Source of the DNA: Diogma glabrata
Taxonomy: Eukaryota > Arthropoda > Insecta > Diptera > Cylindrotomidae
Assembly (NCBI GenBank): GCA_963693315.1
Contig: OY856188.1
Location: 1,868,769 to 1,932,768 of the forward strand
DNA: 64,000 bases
Reading direction: 5' to 3'
Shown: positions 11,765 to 22,964 of the stretch, in pieces
How positions within the stretch are numbered: position 1 is the first letter of the stretch
Layout of the letters: the number at the start of each line of letters is the position of its first letter
Made by a program: the position numbers and the translations under genes
Notes under the pieces: model-generated
Database searches by the model: none
What the model was told of the DNA's origin: nothing
The model's input: only the letters and a program-made list of their open reading frames with translations

Positions 11765-12325
11765 CTAAAAGACAGCACTGGAGCTAATATTTTGTTTAAA
11801 ATTTTCAAAGCACCGGTCAATAAAATTTAATAGTTTTTGGGGTGTTTTAATGATCCTTCCAGATTTAGAAACTCTTTGATTGCGGATAATAATTACAGTA
11901 GGCTGATCATTAAATGTTACATTCTTTTTAGGTTGCTTTGGTGATACTGAATTAGATTTATTTACACCAGTTGCATCTGATTGTTTCAGATTTGCAGAAA
12001 AATTAAGAAAATTAGGATTCAGACAAGAATCACTATGATCAGCTGGAATTAATTTGTATGAAAAATTGTTTTGGTTGCTGTTTTTAGAAAATTCAGAAAA
12101 ATCGTTACGATTCAATTTAGCGGTTGAATCTGGTTGATTCAAAAAATTTGCTTTAGCGAGAGAACTGAATTGTTTATCGCCTGAATTTTCATGATAACAT
12201 GGTTTAAGTCGATCAATTGAAATTCTGACTGCTTTGCCATTAATTTCTATATTGAAGTTTTTATTGTTGCGACTTAAAACTTTGAAAGGACCAGTGTAAG
12301 GAGCTTGTAATGATCTTGTAAACAT
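11765..12325 (-). pseudogene. C-terminal end of a Ty3/gypsy Pol polyprotein
   Basis: A 186-codon minus-strand open segment. Its first 45 residues read as the GPY/F-type module at the end of gypsy integrases: PYTGPFKVLSRN, then INGKAVRISIDRLKPCY. After a Ser/Asn-rich linker the segment ends with RVSKSGRIIKTPQKLL, like the 'R.sGR.vk.P..l' tail of Osvaldo/gypsy-type Pol. The integrase catalytic core, RNase H and RT are missing: homology stops at about 12340, close to the palindromic element starting at 12450. It is therefore a 5'-truncated relic. The ATG at 12325 is internal to the polyprotein and not a real start. Confidence 0.75.
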
Positions 12326-12449
12326 GATATAAACAAATTTTAATTTAGTTTAGTTTAAATTGGTATATGTCAAACTTTTAAAAAAGTTATAAAAAATATG
12401 ACAAATTATTCCTCTGATTATTGAAAAAAATTTGACGGAGAAAAGATAT

Positions 12450-13362
12450 TAGTCCAGTAATTAACTTTGTCGCCTGAGAGTATGGGGTAGTATGCGTCAA
12501 ATCCGGTAGTTCTGATTTTTTGCAGACTTGTTTATGATGTTGGCCTAATGAATAATCCAAGTTTGTGACCTCGAGCGCCGAACGCAACTTTGTCAAAAAT
12601 CAAAAAAACCGCGAAAAAATCGTTATTTTGAAAAATTTTGGCGATTATAACCCTAAAGGACTAGTTTTTTCTTTATACTTTCTTAGGACGGTTTTAAAGT
12701 AGACTAAATTTGCTACAATATGATACTAGAACTGTCTCTGTAGACCCAATAGTTTCCGAAATTAAGGCTCAAAAATCGAAAAAATCGAAATTTTTTCAAA
12801 GTTTGGCGATAATGGCGATTTTGGTCCCTAAAGGACTAGTTTTTGAAAAAAAGTAGACTAAATTTGCTACAATATGATACTAGAATTGTCTCTGTAGACC
12901 CAATAGTTTCCGAGATTGAGCCTTTCAAAGTTTATAATGTTTTAACTTCGCAATATTTTGCAATATATTTCAGACATTATTTTAGTCACTCGAAAATTCA
13001 TTCAGAACGACAGAATTGCAAAAAATTGCGAATTTCGAAAAAAGGGTAAACTTTGAACTGCTTAATCTCGGAAGCTATTGGGTCTACAGAGACAGTTCTA
13101 GTATCGTATTGTAGCAAATTTAGTCTACTTTAAAACCGTCCTAAGAAAGTATAAAGAAAAAACTAGTCCTTTAGGGTTATAATCGCCAAAATTTTTCAAA
13201 ATAACGATTTTTTCGCGGTTTTTTCGATTTTTAACAAAGTTGCGTTCGGCGCTCGAGGTCACAAACTTGGATTATTCATTAGGCCAACATCATAAACAAG
13301 TCTGCAAAAAATCAGAACTACCGCATTTGACGCATACTGTGATGTATAAAGTTACTGGACTA
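12450..13362. mobile_element. 913-bp palindromic (foldback) DNA element
   Basis: Two long inverted arms, about 12450-12768 and 13058-13362, match closely over roughly 300 bp. The outer ends are TAGTCCAGTAA on the left and its complement TTACTGGACTA on the right, flanked by TAT-like sequence on both sides (possible target duplication). The inner half of the left arm (AAAGGACTAG...TTTCCGA) is repeated once more in direct orientation at about 12825-12915, so the module occurs twice direct and once inverted. No transposase is encoded; the ORF 12843..13049 merely reads through the repeat. Family unknown. Confidence 0.8.
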
Positions 13363-13369
13363 TATTTGA

Positions 13370-14210
13370 TGATTTAAAAGTTTTAGGAATAGGGGGCGGT
13401 GTAGAAAATAAAAATTTTTATTTGCAATGGTGTTTACAGCATTAAATATAAATTTAAAAATAATTTGCGAGGCATTAAATCAAGATATCAAATTAGTTGC
13501 AAGCTCTGAAATTAAAAAGTGTTTACAGGAAAGATTTATATTACATCTACTAATTTGCTATGTCGCTGTAAACGTGGTATAAGTTGAAACAATTTGTTTT
13601 GTTTTTATAAAATTACATAAGTAACAAAAAGTATAAATTAAAATTGAATCGGTCTCGTTATTTTTGAATAAATTACCAGAGCATGAAATTGTTTTTATAA
13701 TTAAATTAAAATATGTAGAAAAAAGAAATAGTGTTATTTTAACAAGATCAGATGATGAAGTTTCTACTTTGGTTAAGCGAGAGGGAGGTTGCGTTGCGTT
13801 AACCATATTTATGTAACTATGTAGATGTACATATTAAAAACACCATAAATACGATTTCCCTAAAAGATAGAGATAAATAGGAATTTTGTTTACAACAACG
13901 GATTCAAACAACGAAAATTTAATCGATATGTCTATTATTAGCTGTCGAACGGAGCTCATATAAGCGATGTGACATTCTCATGTTGGAATATTATAAAAAA
14001 ATGGTGTTAGTGACTACTAATCTTATTTTAGTTTTTAAGAAACTTACAAATGTTAGAGTCTAATTCATAATTCATATGAACTCTGCTTTGATATCAATTT
14101 TAATGCCTGGTAAAGACTCTCCCAATGGCTCCGTTCGATCTGGAGTTCGACTGTTCTAGCCACTCTTGCGTTTTCTATGATTACAAATCATCTGTTGCTT
14201 GTTCTTACAA
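13370..14210. other. Interval between two repeats, no gene seen
   Basis: Contains no recognisable coding sequence. The minus-strand open stretch 13558..13806 has no motif. Two short related words around a GTCGAACGGAG core occur near 13948 and 14130 in opposite orientation, too short to define an element. Confidence 0.4.
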
Positions 14211-14217
14211 AACTTTT

Positions 14218-16040
14218 GGGTTCTGATTTTTAATAGGAACACTATTGGTGAGAGCAAACCGTTTTTTCATTATATGTATAGATTAACTCGTAAACTACAC
14301 ATACTATAAATTTGAGATACGTTAAAACTAACATATATCCATCTATAGAATACGGTGGGTTCCACAATAAAAAAAAAAGTCAGACAAGTGCGAATAAAAT
14401 TCGCTCGTCAAGGGTTCCGTGAATGTAAAAGAACACAATATCAAAAATTATTGACAAAAAGTTGTGTTGTAATGTCCTTTATATTTTCAGACCATAGACA
14501 CATAACAAAATAAATGTTAAATTGTAAATGTCAATAGTAAATTAGAATCAAATCTTCATTGATCAAAAATGGCAAACAAAATGTTAATTCAGGTTAAATA
14601 TTATCCATAGATGTTTTTGGTAACTTAAAAAAAATTCAATTACACCAGCTTGTAAATGGATTAAATTTGATTAATTTTTCGGTCAATCGAGTGTTGAAAT
14701 TTAGGGGGGTGGAAAGGCTACATACTAAAAATATTTTTTTTTCAATAACACAAAAACTCTGCATTGCAAAATTCTAAAAAAAATTGTAACATTTCTTAAA
14801 TTAAGTGCTCTTTCATATACCACCCCACTCATTTGGGTCAAAAATGGTTTTTTTCCTCCCCACACCCATCCCATAAACACACAGAAATATAATTATTTGA
14901 GTCTTCGATATGATTTTCATTCAAAATTTACCAATATTCCTGTCTCTGAATATTTTCAAATTTTTCAGTCGGTCATCGTCGAAACGTAGGCGGCGGCACG
15001 ATCTGAATTTTGCACTTTCTTATCCATAACTCAAAAACTGTGCTGTAGTTTTCATACAAAACTTACCAAATTTCCTAACTCTGTGAAATTTTCCAAATTT
15101 TTCTGTTATTTAGTGTCGAAACGTATGGAGGGGGAGGGGGCGGTCTGAATTGCACTTTTTCGACAATAACTCAAAAACTGGGACCGCAAAGTTCTAAAAA
15201 AAGTTACAACGAATTCTAAATTAGGTTCTCTATCAAACGACACCCCAACCGCTTGGGTCAAAAAACGTTTTTTTTACCCCCTCTGCCCCGGTCCTCTAAA
15301 CACACAGAAATATAATTATTGGAGACTTCGCTGTAGTTTTTGTACAAAATTTACCGAATTTCCTAACTCTGTCAATTTTTACAAATTTTTCTGTCGAACA
15401 GTGTCGAAACGTATGGAGGGGAACGGTGTGAATTTTGCACTTTTTTCACAATAACTCAAAAACTGGCCATCGCAAAATTCTAAAAAAAAATTGCAACGAA
15501 TTCTAAATTAGATGTTCTTTCAAATGACACCCCACTTGACCACATTATAAATAGTGTTTTTACCCCTCCTCATTTCCACCGCCTTAATAAATCTAAGTAT
15601 AGAAATATGACACTTTTTTATATTGTTTATTAAACACGTACTAACTTTTCTATCATTCCAAGTACATTTGAAAATTTTCGATCAGATAGGTTCGGAGCTA
15701 ATTGAGGTAAGAAAACGCGAAAAAAACGTCATTATTCAAAATTATACAAAAAATGGTGAGGTGTAAAATTCCAAAATAAATTTTTATGGAATACTGAAAT
15801 GAAGCCCTTTCATATGATAAAAAAAATGTATTTTCTCAAAGGTCTCACATCGCAGCCCTGTAAGCCAAACGAAAACCACTTTAGTTTTATTTGTATCCGT
15901 CATTTCATGTGGACAGATTAGTTTTATACGCATGCCAAATTTCAAGTCCATAGTATTTATAGTTTACGAGATAATCGATATAATGTGAAAAACACGTTTT
16001 ACTCTCACCAATAGTGTTCCGTATAAAAAACGGAACCCTA
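14218..16040. mobile_element. Repeat element with hairpin plus CCCTAA ends and internal repeats
   Basis: The right end (about 15925-16037) reads toward a short hairpin (GTTCCGT...ACGGAAC) followed by CCTAA. The left end (14218-14340) is an inverted, diverged copy of the same about 110 bp, including ACACTATTGGTGAGAG. Near 14385-14415 is a GACAAGTGCGAA...AGGGTTCCG segment that recurs at about 45125. Between 14700 and 15560 there are imperfect tandem repeats marked by ATAACTCAAAAACTG, CACACAGAAATATAAT (14879 and 15300, 421 bp apart) and GTCGAAACGTATGGAGG. No protein is encoded. Other copies: about 38700-38922 and 45120-46420. Confidence 0.7.
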
Positions 16041-16049
16041 AAAAGGCTT

Positions 16050-19000
16050 TTTTCCTTTGTTTAACATTTGTTGTTTTTACCGAGTCATGTAACAGCATAT
16101 CAAAACTATCAAAATTGTTAATAATCTTTTCAAATTCATTCGTCTAATTCAATCACCTTACAAAACAAATGCGTAGGGAATATCAATGTGATTTTCGGCA
16201 AGCTAGCCTTACCCAGCTTCTGAACATATTTATGTAACTTCAGATAGATTTACTAAAAATTCTATGGATAAAATTTAATGGAAATCATCAACTAAAAACA
16301 TTATTATAAATGTAAATTTTACGTTTCTTTAAGATGGTTAAAATTTAACTTAAAATTCATAACAAATTTAAAAATAAACGAATCAAATAGTCGCGTTTGT
16401 CAATTAAAAAACTTAAAATTTATTGGGCAATAATAATATAAGTTTAAACCAGTTCCAAACTGACAAGTTCTAATTGTTGTATCTTATCAAACAAAACAGA
16501 ACCTCATCAATGTATATTTTATATGCGTATCCGGCTTCAAATAAAATGTTAATTTTAATTAAAAATAAAGATAATTCTACCGTTCCAATCATTTACCTTA
16601 TGACATTATATGTTAATTATAGTTATAAAATGCAAGTTTTACTTTTAGGTTTACATTTTCCTAATTTAAACTGATAACAGTGATATCATTGTTTTAAAAT
16701 TTTTATTTACATTAAATTGATTTTATTCTTGTTGTTTCTGGACAAAATAAAAGAAACAAGATGTAAATATAATATAAGCAAATATTTAAAACAAAACACT
16801 AATTATATGTAATTTATGCAAGGTGAACATAGGAACCTTATCACTTTTTTATTGCTCCTGTTTTTTTACATATTCATTGTTATTAAATGTTCTCATGGCG
16901 AATTTGGTCATACAACACTCGCATAGTAAACACTAGCTTTTGCTAACTATGGTGATTAAAAAAAAGATGAAGCGTAGGTTTCGAAATCATCGACAAACGT
17001 GAAACTTCATTTTCTAGCTCCCGTGTTTTTTAATAAAAATAAGGTTCTTAACCATATTTTAATGGTTCAACAGGCAAAAACAAAAGACTCTTTGTGTTTT
17101 TCTCAACAAAGAAACAAAATATGTAAATGCATTGTTTAAACATGTCAAACAGTAAGATTGAAACATATCAAATTAAAATTCTTTAGTGGGTGTAATGTCA
17201 TTCTTCTAACTTTATGTTTCGGTTTCGATTCTTGTCAACGTCTATATTTGTCAATTTTAATTTATGTTATTTAATTGTTTCGTTTAATTTTATTAGGTTA
17301 AGTGACGTACAACGAAATTATACGATTCGGGTTTAGGACTCTGTAAACATGAATATTTGTATATTGACTTAGTGAGGTGCTAAAATCTAACTATTCCAAC
17401 ATATTTTTTTTAGTCAACTAAAAGACGAGTAGGGATGACGAGCTGCTGGAAAAAATTGGTATTAATTAGTACAATTTATGGAAAGTTTTCTATTTATTAT
17501 TAAAAATCAAAAACAAATTCATTAGACCACTAACCAAGTATTTTTCTTAATTTTTTCCTATAATATAATTTGCTAAGGTTTCACGAAAATCGTTAATACT
17601 TTGTATGTGTCAACTAAAACTATTTGAGTTCATTCCACTGAAATTAGCTTTCATTAGGTTTTACCACTATATCATTCAATTCTCAACATTTTTTAACCTT
17701 TAATTAATCTAACCATTAATTGTTAATGTGTACGAACATTTAAAATCTTAACAAAAAATAACAATTAATAACTAAAAGAATGTTTTTAACTATGATAATC
17801 ATATTTCACATATTGTACTTTGAAAAATAAAAAATGAAAATTAGAAACTATCGTAATCCGTTCCAAAAACACCAAATCAACATAACACAAAGATGAGAAT
17901 AATTTCAATTAATATACAAAACCTACAAAAAATTAAACTAACATAGAAAAAAAATAGATACAAAAAATTTCTAAAACTTCTTCATATAACCTCTAACACT
18001 GATTAAAGTTTGTCTTATAGGAGAATAGCAAAAATAAAAGAACAAAAGTTTCTTCAATGGAATGCTGCATCATAATAATTACTTAGGGCTATGTCTTAAC
18101 CTCAATCATATGTTTTATCCTAAAAAATATTTTCTTAATTTTTATTAATAAATAGATTATATAAATAAATTATTATTGATTTGATCTGGTTTATATATTC
18201 TTGTTCAATAAACATCTTTACACATGACTACACTACAACTGCTTATACTTCGATAGAATTATTGCAAAAAAATGTACGAGTATGTAAATATTAAGGTCAT
18301 TCAATCTTATACTTTTTTCAAACTTTAAATAATAGTCGGTTGTACTTAAAATAATATTCAAGACCATTTTTGTGTTAAAGGCAAAAAATTTTTTTTAAAT
18401 GTTAATTGCAATTTCATTTCTTACTATAACCAACAGCATATTTTATTATAAATCAAATATTATTTTCTTGACTGTTGTGTGATTTCATTTTCATTGTGTG
18501 TAGATAAATCAAAAAATATTTATCAAACAGATACAATAAAGGTGAGGCTGTTTTGGCTGGTTTTATGTTGAGGGCTGGCAATCAACGTAATTTAAAAAAA
18601 CCTTTTGTGTTTTTATTATTAAATAAGCAAACGCAACCAAGAAAGTTAACTTTGCCAACTATTATTTTCTACTTTTAGATTACCATAAATCGTAATTAAC
18701 TTGCGAAAAACAACAACAGAAAAATCTATACAGCTGACAGCTTTTCGATAGCCGGAGTAAATAAAATCGATTTAATCGTTTACTTATTTAATTATTCTAG
18801 TGCACACGTAATATTAATGCCATGATTGGATGCAGTAAATTTATTAACATCTTAATATTTGTTAAATATGTACAATACTCATTTTTTGTTTAACTTTTAG
18901 ATCATAACTTAAATACTTATCATCAACTTCAAGTATCAAGGTTTTGGTCTGTGGAAAGTGTCATATAATTTTGGAAGAAAGATAATATAATAGAATTGGT

Positions 19001-19090
19001 TTTATGTTTTAGGTAGAGACTTTTAGGTAGAAACTAAAATAGCACACATGTTTCTATTTTTGGTCATAAATGTATTGCTTTCATTTTTAC
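16050..19090. other. AT-rich interval, no gene seen
   Basis: About 3 kb of AT-rich DNA with only short, motif-free open stretches (for example 16474..16674). I see no repeat structure, RNA gene or splice-bounded exon that I can defend. Confidence 0.5.
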
Positions 19091-19099
19091 AACAAACCT

Positions 19100-19550
19100 A
19101 TACATCAAGTTTCATCAAAATCACTTATCAGAACTTGAAGTTATTGAAGACTCCAAATAAAAAGATCCTCGCAAATCTCCCACCACTTTGTTTAATTTCT
19201 TTGTTTAATAACCTTTTAAGACTACGTTCACACAACATGTGTTATATGGTGTTGATCAAAATGTTGCCTTGCTAACTGCAACCGGATGTCAACTGATGCC
19301 CCACCGATCTCACACGTGCACGAGGAATGTAACATATTGCCGGTCCGTAAACATAATAAAATGCTAACCAAACAATATCTATTGGTCTGTCACAAAGAGC
19401 AACATCCTTGCAATGACTCCTTATCAACGATTGAACCACCTAGAGACATAAGAAGGACAGCAAGATGCTTTCTGCTTGATGTCAGAGATAGTCAGGTTAC
19501 TGGTAACATTGACGAATCTACATATAGAACTGGCTTAGAAGCACTTCACA
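19100..19550 (+). mobile_element. LOA-like LINE relic, left half (RT start joined to C-terminal region)
   Basis: Translation at about 19120-19265 resembles the RT N-terminal fingers of jockey-group ORF2 (a run of Leu/Lys followed by NLPPLCL...LFNN). It then jumps to the post-RT thumb, LTATGCQLM...HVHEECNILPVR, then KQYLL, HPCND and PPRDIRR blocks up to YRTGLEALHT. The catalytic palm is deleted. The reading stops abruptly at 19550 in the sequence GCACTTCACA. The continuation of the same protein resumes at 22169, so this and 22169-22560 are one LOA copy interrupted by a DNA element. Confidence 0.75.
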
Positions 19551-19810
19551 CACTGAAAAAAAAAATTGAAGTTGATGACAACCTCATCTCGAAGTTGGCA
19601 GTTTATTATTCACGCAAAGAAAAATTATTTGCAATCAATTTCACTGTGATTACAACTGCACGATAACATTTTCTTAACAACAGAACGAGGTTTATTTAAA
19701 ATATAAAGTGGTATATCCAATATAACAGTAGTTGAACAAAGATAATAACTATTTCCCTGAAAAAAATTTTCTTTGGCCTTATATCATGAATTTTTCATTT
19801 TAAAGTTTAA

Positions 19811-19812
<2 letters not shown>

Positions 19813-19842
<30 letters not shown>

Positions 19843-20057
19843 GTTTTATTTATTGGCTTAGACTGTTAGTCTATATGGCCAAGAGAGTAATACATGAGTG
19901 TGCCCAGAATTAGGATGAAGAATGTTTTGCCTGCTATATCCAAGTCTGAGAGTTGGACTCAACAGTCAGTTCCTGCAATTTAGACAGGGCTGTGTTTGAG
20001 GTCCCCCTCAGACATGATATGAGAGAAGAAAATTGCTTCCTCCTAACCATGGTTAAT
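19813..20057 (-). mobile_element. 3' end of a LINE, severely 5'-truncated
   Basis: A 29-30-nt T-run (19813-19842) followed by TTTTATTTATTGG is, on the minus strand, an AATAAA signal plus poly(A) tail. The preceding about 200 bp are GC-richer than the surroundings and contain no coding sequence, as expected for a 3' UTR fragment. It lies inside the CACTG-ended element, a third layer of nesting. Confidence 0.6.
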
Positions 20058-20390
20058 ATAATGGTTATATTACATAATTGCTTTAATTATTAATTGGTAG
20101 TATGCATACTATTACTTAGAGTATTAATTATATATTTTACAATGTATTAAATGTGATTATCTATTACAAACAAATCTTATATATAAAATAATTTTTAATT
20201 GTTTTTTTTTTTAACATATTAGAATCTAAGATTTTTTTAATTATTTAGTTTATGATTTCATTATTTTTTTTATAAAAAATTTAATTAGTAAATATCTGTA
20301 TTAATTTTTATGATTTTAATAAATAGATAATAATTATTAAAAATATATTTTAATTAAGAAGGAAAATATTAAATTAAAGTTTCCTTTAGT

Positions 20391-20870
20391 ATAATTGTAG
20401 AATATGTTGAATTTGTGAATTTTTCTTGAACTTTTATTCTCATCATCTCAATATTGAACTATTAATCCCACTCCTCACAAAATATTGAACCTCCTGTTGA
20501 AATACTGGATATATCTTTTATCTTGAATTATTTATATATTATTGATTTTTGAAGAATAAGTATGAATCAATGAATAGACCATAATAATAACCATTTTGAC
20601 TTGTGTGGTTAAACAATATGATAACTATTTATAATTGTAGAATAAGTTGAATTTATGAATTTTATCTTGAACTTTTTTCTCATCATCTCCATATTGAACT
20701 ATTAATCCCACTCCTCACAAAATATTGAACCTCCTGTTGAGATACTGGATACATCTTTTATTTCGAATTATTTATATATTACTGATTTTTGAAAATAATT
20801 ATGAATCAATGAATAGACCATAATAATAACCATTTTGACTTGTGTGGTTAAACAATATGATAACCATTTT
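20391..20870. repeat. Tandem duplication, 240-bp unit
   Basis: ATAATTGTAGAAT at 20391 recurs at 20631, and the sequence between stays about 93-95% similar by eye through ...ACTTGTGTGGTTAAACAATATG. Two units, head to tail. Confidence 0.9.
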
Positions 20871-20916
20871 GATTATGTTAGGTTAAACAAATTATATTTC
20901 AAACTTAAACTATGAT

Positions 20917-21345
20917 AACCATTTTGATAATGTTGGGTTAAACAGATAAATTATTTTTGATATTGAATTTAAGTTTTTATTTAATTTAAATTAATTAAGG
21001 CTTGAAAAATTAAATGTATTTGTGTCTATTTTTATTTAAGCCATTTTGAGTTCTAATGAACCACTTTGAAACAAATCTTAAACCACTAAATTGACTTTAA
21101 ATTATTGTTCTATATTTTGTACACTTATTGTGGTAACCATTTTGATAATGTTGGGTTAAACAAATGAATTATTTTGATATTAAATTTAAGTTATAATTTA
21201 ATTTATATTAGATTAAGGCTTGAAAAATTAAATGTATTTGAGTCTATTTTTGTTTAAGCCATTTTGAATTCTAAAGAACCACTTTGAAACAAATCTTAAA
21301 CCACTAATTTGACTTGAAATTATGTTCTATGTTTTATTTAATTAT
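20917..21345. repeat. Tandem duplication, about 218-bp unit
   Basis: AACCATTTTGATAATGTTGG at 20917 recurs at 21135. The similarity continues through the AAGGCTTGAAAAATTAAATG and ACCACTTTGAAACAAATC words of each unit. The unit's opening motif also occurs at about 20590, 20829 and 20857, linking it to the neighbouring 240-bp repeat. Confidence 0.9.
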
Positions 21346-21515
21346 ATTTTAAATATGTTTAATTTTGAATTTTATGTTTTATTTATAACTAACTACATTA
21401 ATCCCAAATCTTACTTTATTCTTATAATTTCATTTAATAGAACATCAATGTGAAATTAAGCAATTCAATTATCCAATTTCAATTTAATTGTAATAAACTA
21501 TGAAAAGAATTATCA

Positions 21516-21780
21516 GCCATTTTAATTAGGCGTCTCAAAAAATAAAAAAAATTTTTCAATATAAAGAAGTTAACAATAAATGTATAAATTCCAATTAATT
21601 TTATTAAATAAATTTGAGATTTAATTTATTTTTAATCCAATTTTAAATTTAATAAATTTTAACTTTAAATAATTGTAAATGTATTTAGAAGAAAAAAAAT
21701 TTCAAGCCATTTTAAATAGGCATCTTAAAAAGAAAATTATTCATTATGGAGTTAACAATTTTTTACAAATTTTTCCAAAG
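21516..21780. repeat. Diverged tandem duplication, about 190-bp unit
   Basis: GCCATTTTAATTAGGCGTCT at 21516 corresponds to GCCATTTTAAATAGGCATCT at 21706, each followed by A-rich sequence and AAGTTAACAAT/GAGTTAACAAT. The unit is more diverged than the two upstream duplications. Confidence 0.65.
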
Positions 21781-22168
21781 AAAAGAATGTAAAACAAAAC
21801 ATCCAAAATAGTATAGAGTATAATCACAAAAGAATTTTGAATAAACAAAATAGTTTGTAACTAAAAATAATACTCAGAAATTCAAGTTGTAATACAAAAT
21901 AATTTTAATTTACTTACAAGCTACCCACCACCAATGATCCACACGTCTTATCACAGTGAACGTGCGATCGGGAATGGTTTAAGTATTTGAAATTAATTGA
22001 ACTATATTTTATTTTCACATAAATATTTCGTGTGATGGTCTCAACGTCATCGATTTATAATTGTAGAGTTGTTGAAGCAATTTCGTAGTTTGATTCGCCG
22101 TATGTGACCGCACGGTGAGGTTGAGACAATTGCATTTCGATTGGAAATAGGACATGTTTTTTTCAGTG

Positions 22169-22560
22169 CACCAAAACTGTTGAAGAAGAAATAAGGAACT
22201 ACGCTCCAAATCGAGTTCTAAATAGAAAGCCACCAAAAGTCGCTGACGAGGAGGTCCAGCTAGCTGGCAGCACCAGATCACCCTAGCTCAACTAAGATCC
22301 GGTTGGTCTTGCATTCTAAACAACTACATGAGTAGAGTTGTTCCTGAACTATTGACAAGTGTCCCGCACGTGAGGGCACGCCGCACGATGTAGACCACCT
22401 ATTCAATTGTCGTGATAATGTAACCAACCTGACGAAGGAAGAGTTGTGGTAACGTCCAAGGACATGTGTAGCAGAGTTCCTGAACCTGGACATGGAGCCG
22501 GAGGATCTGCACCAAACCCGTCGCTACATCAACAACATAAGGTGTTGATGGACATACATT
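22169..22560 (+). mobile_element. LOA-like LINE relic, right half (C-terminal zinc-knuckle region)
   Basis: Resumes the LOA C terminus at CACCAAAACTGTTGAAG and continues with NYAPNRVLNRKPPKV, then in shifted frames the block seen in other LOA elements: the LAQLRSGW...LNNYMSR segment, a CP.C..TPHDVDHLFNC zinc-knuckle and the EDLW/EFLNLD segment. It ends near the stop before 22560. Several frameshifts and stops are present. Together with 19100-19550 it forms one copy. Confidence 0.75.
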
Positions 22561-22819
22561 TTTTTTTAAAGAATTGAAAACTAAACAATAAATCCTATAT
22601 CACATACTAAAATATGACATAAGCCAAAATATTTCACGATAAGGTAAAGAAGTAAAATCATTCACTTAGTGGCACATTCCTACATCATGTGACGTCATCC
22701 TCAATGATTAAAGATCAGCGTTTGTTCGAACTATCAATAGCGTACCATTATTAAGGAATATTCTATATATAAGATTAAGAGTGCCATCGTTCACTGAATA
22801 CACGCACCCGCACAGGCGC

Positions 22820-22960
22820 GGACACTCCTAAGATATCACCTTGACTAGTTATATCTCACTGCTATTGCCAGTGGTATGTAATACCATACGTTATCTCATA
22901 TGTCAACAGCAGGAACTGGAGTATGCGAGGTTGTCACACCCGTAGAACAAAAACAAAATT
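22820..22960 (+). repeat. Short dispersed repeat, copy 1 of 3
   Basis: About 130 bp, recognisable by TTGCCAGTGGTATGT, a GTATGTCAA-like word, CAGCAGGAACTGGAGTA and TTGTCACACC, followed by an A-rich tail. Matches 40270-40420 in the same orientation and 29655-29800 in the opposite one. No ORF and no B-box seen; it may be a SINE or the 3' end of a LINE. Confidence 0.7.
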
Positions 22961-22964
22961 CAAA

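Larger units (their letters stand above)
19551..22168. mobile_element. 2.6-kb element with CACTG inverted ends inserted into the LOA LINE
   Basis: Left end CACTGAAAAAAA (19551) and right end TTTTTTTCAGTG (to 22168) are perfect inverted 12-mers exactly at the points where the LOA coding sequence breaks and resumes. Comparison with the uninterrupted LOA copy at about 57117-57135 indicates a 2-bp (CA) target duplication; 3 bp cannot be excluded because of the CACAC context. The interior encodes no transposase. It contains a LINE 3' end (19813-20057) and tandem duplications (20391-21760). CACTG ends and 2-3 bp duplications recall CACTA/EnSpm-type elements, but this is inference. Confidence 0.65.

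Noticed and set aside
12387..13049. Open stretches 12387..12596 (-) and 12843..13049 (+)
   Set aside because: Both read through the arms and centre of the 0.9-kb palindrome and have no protein features.
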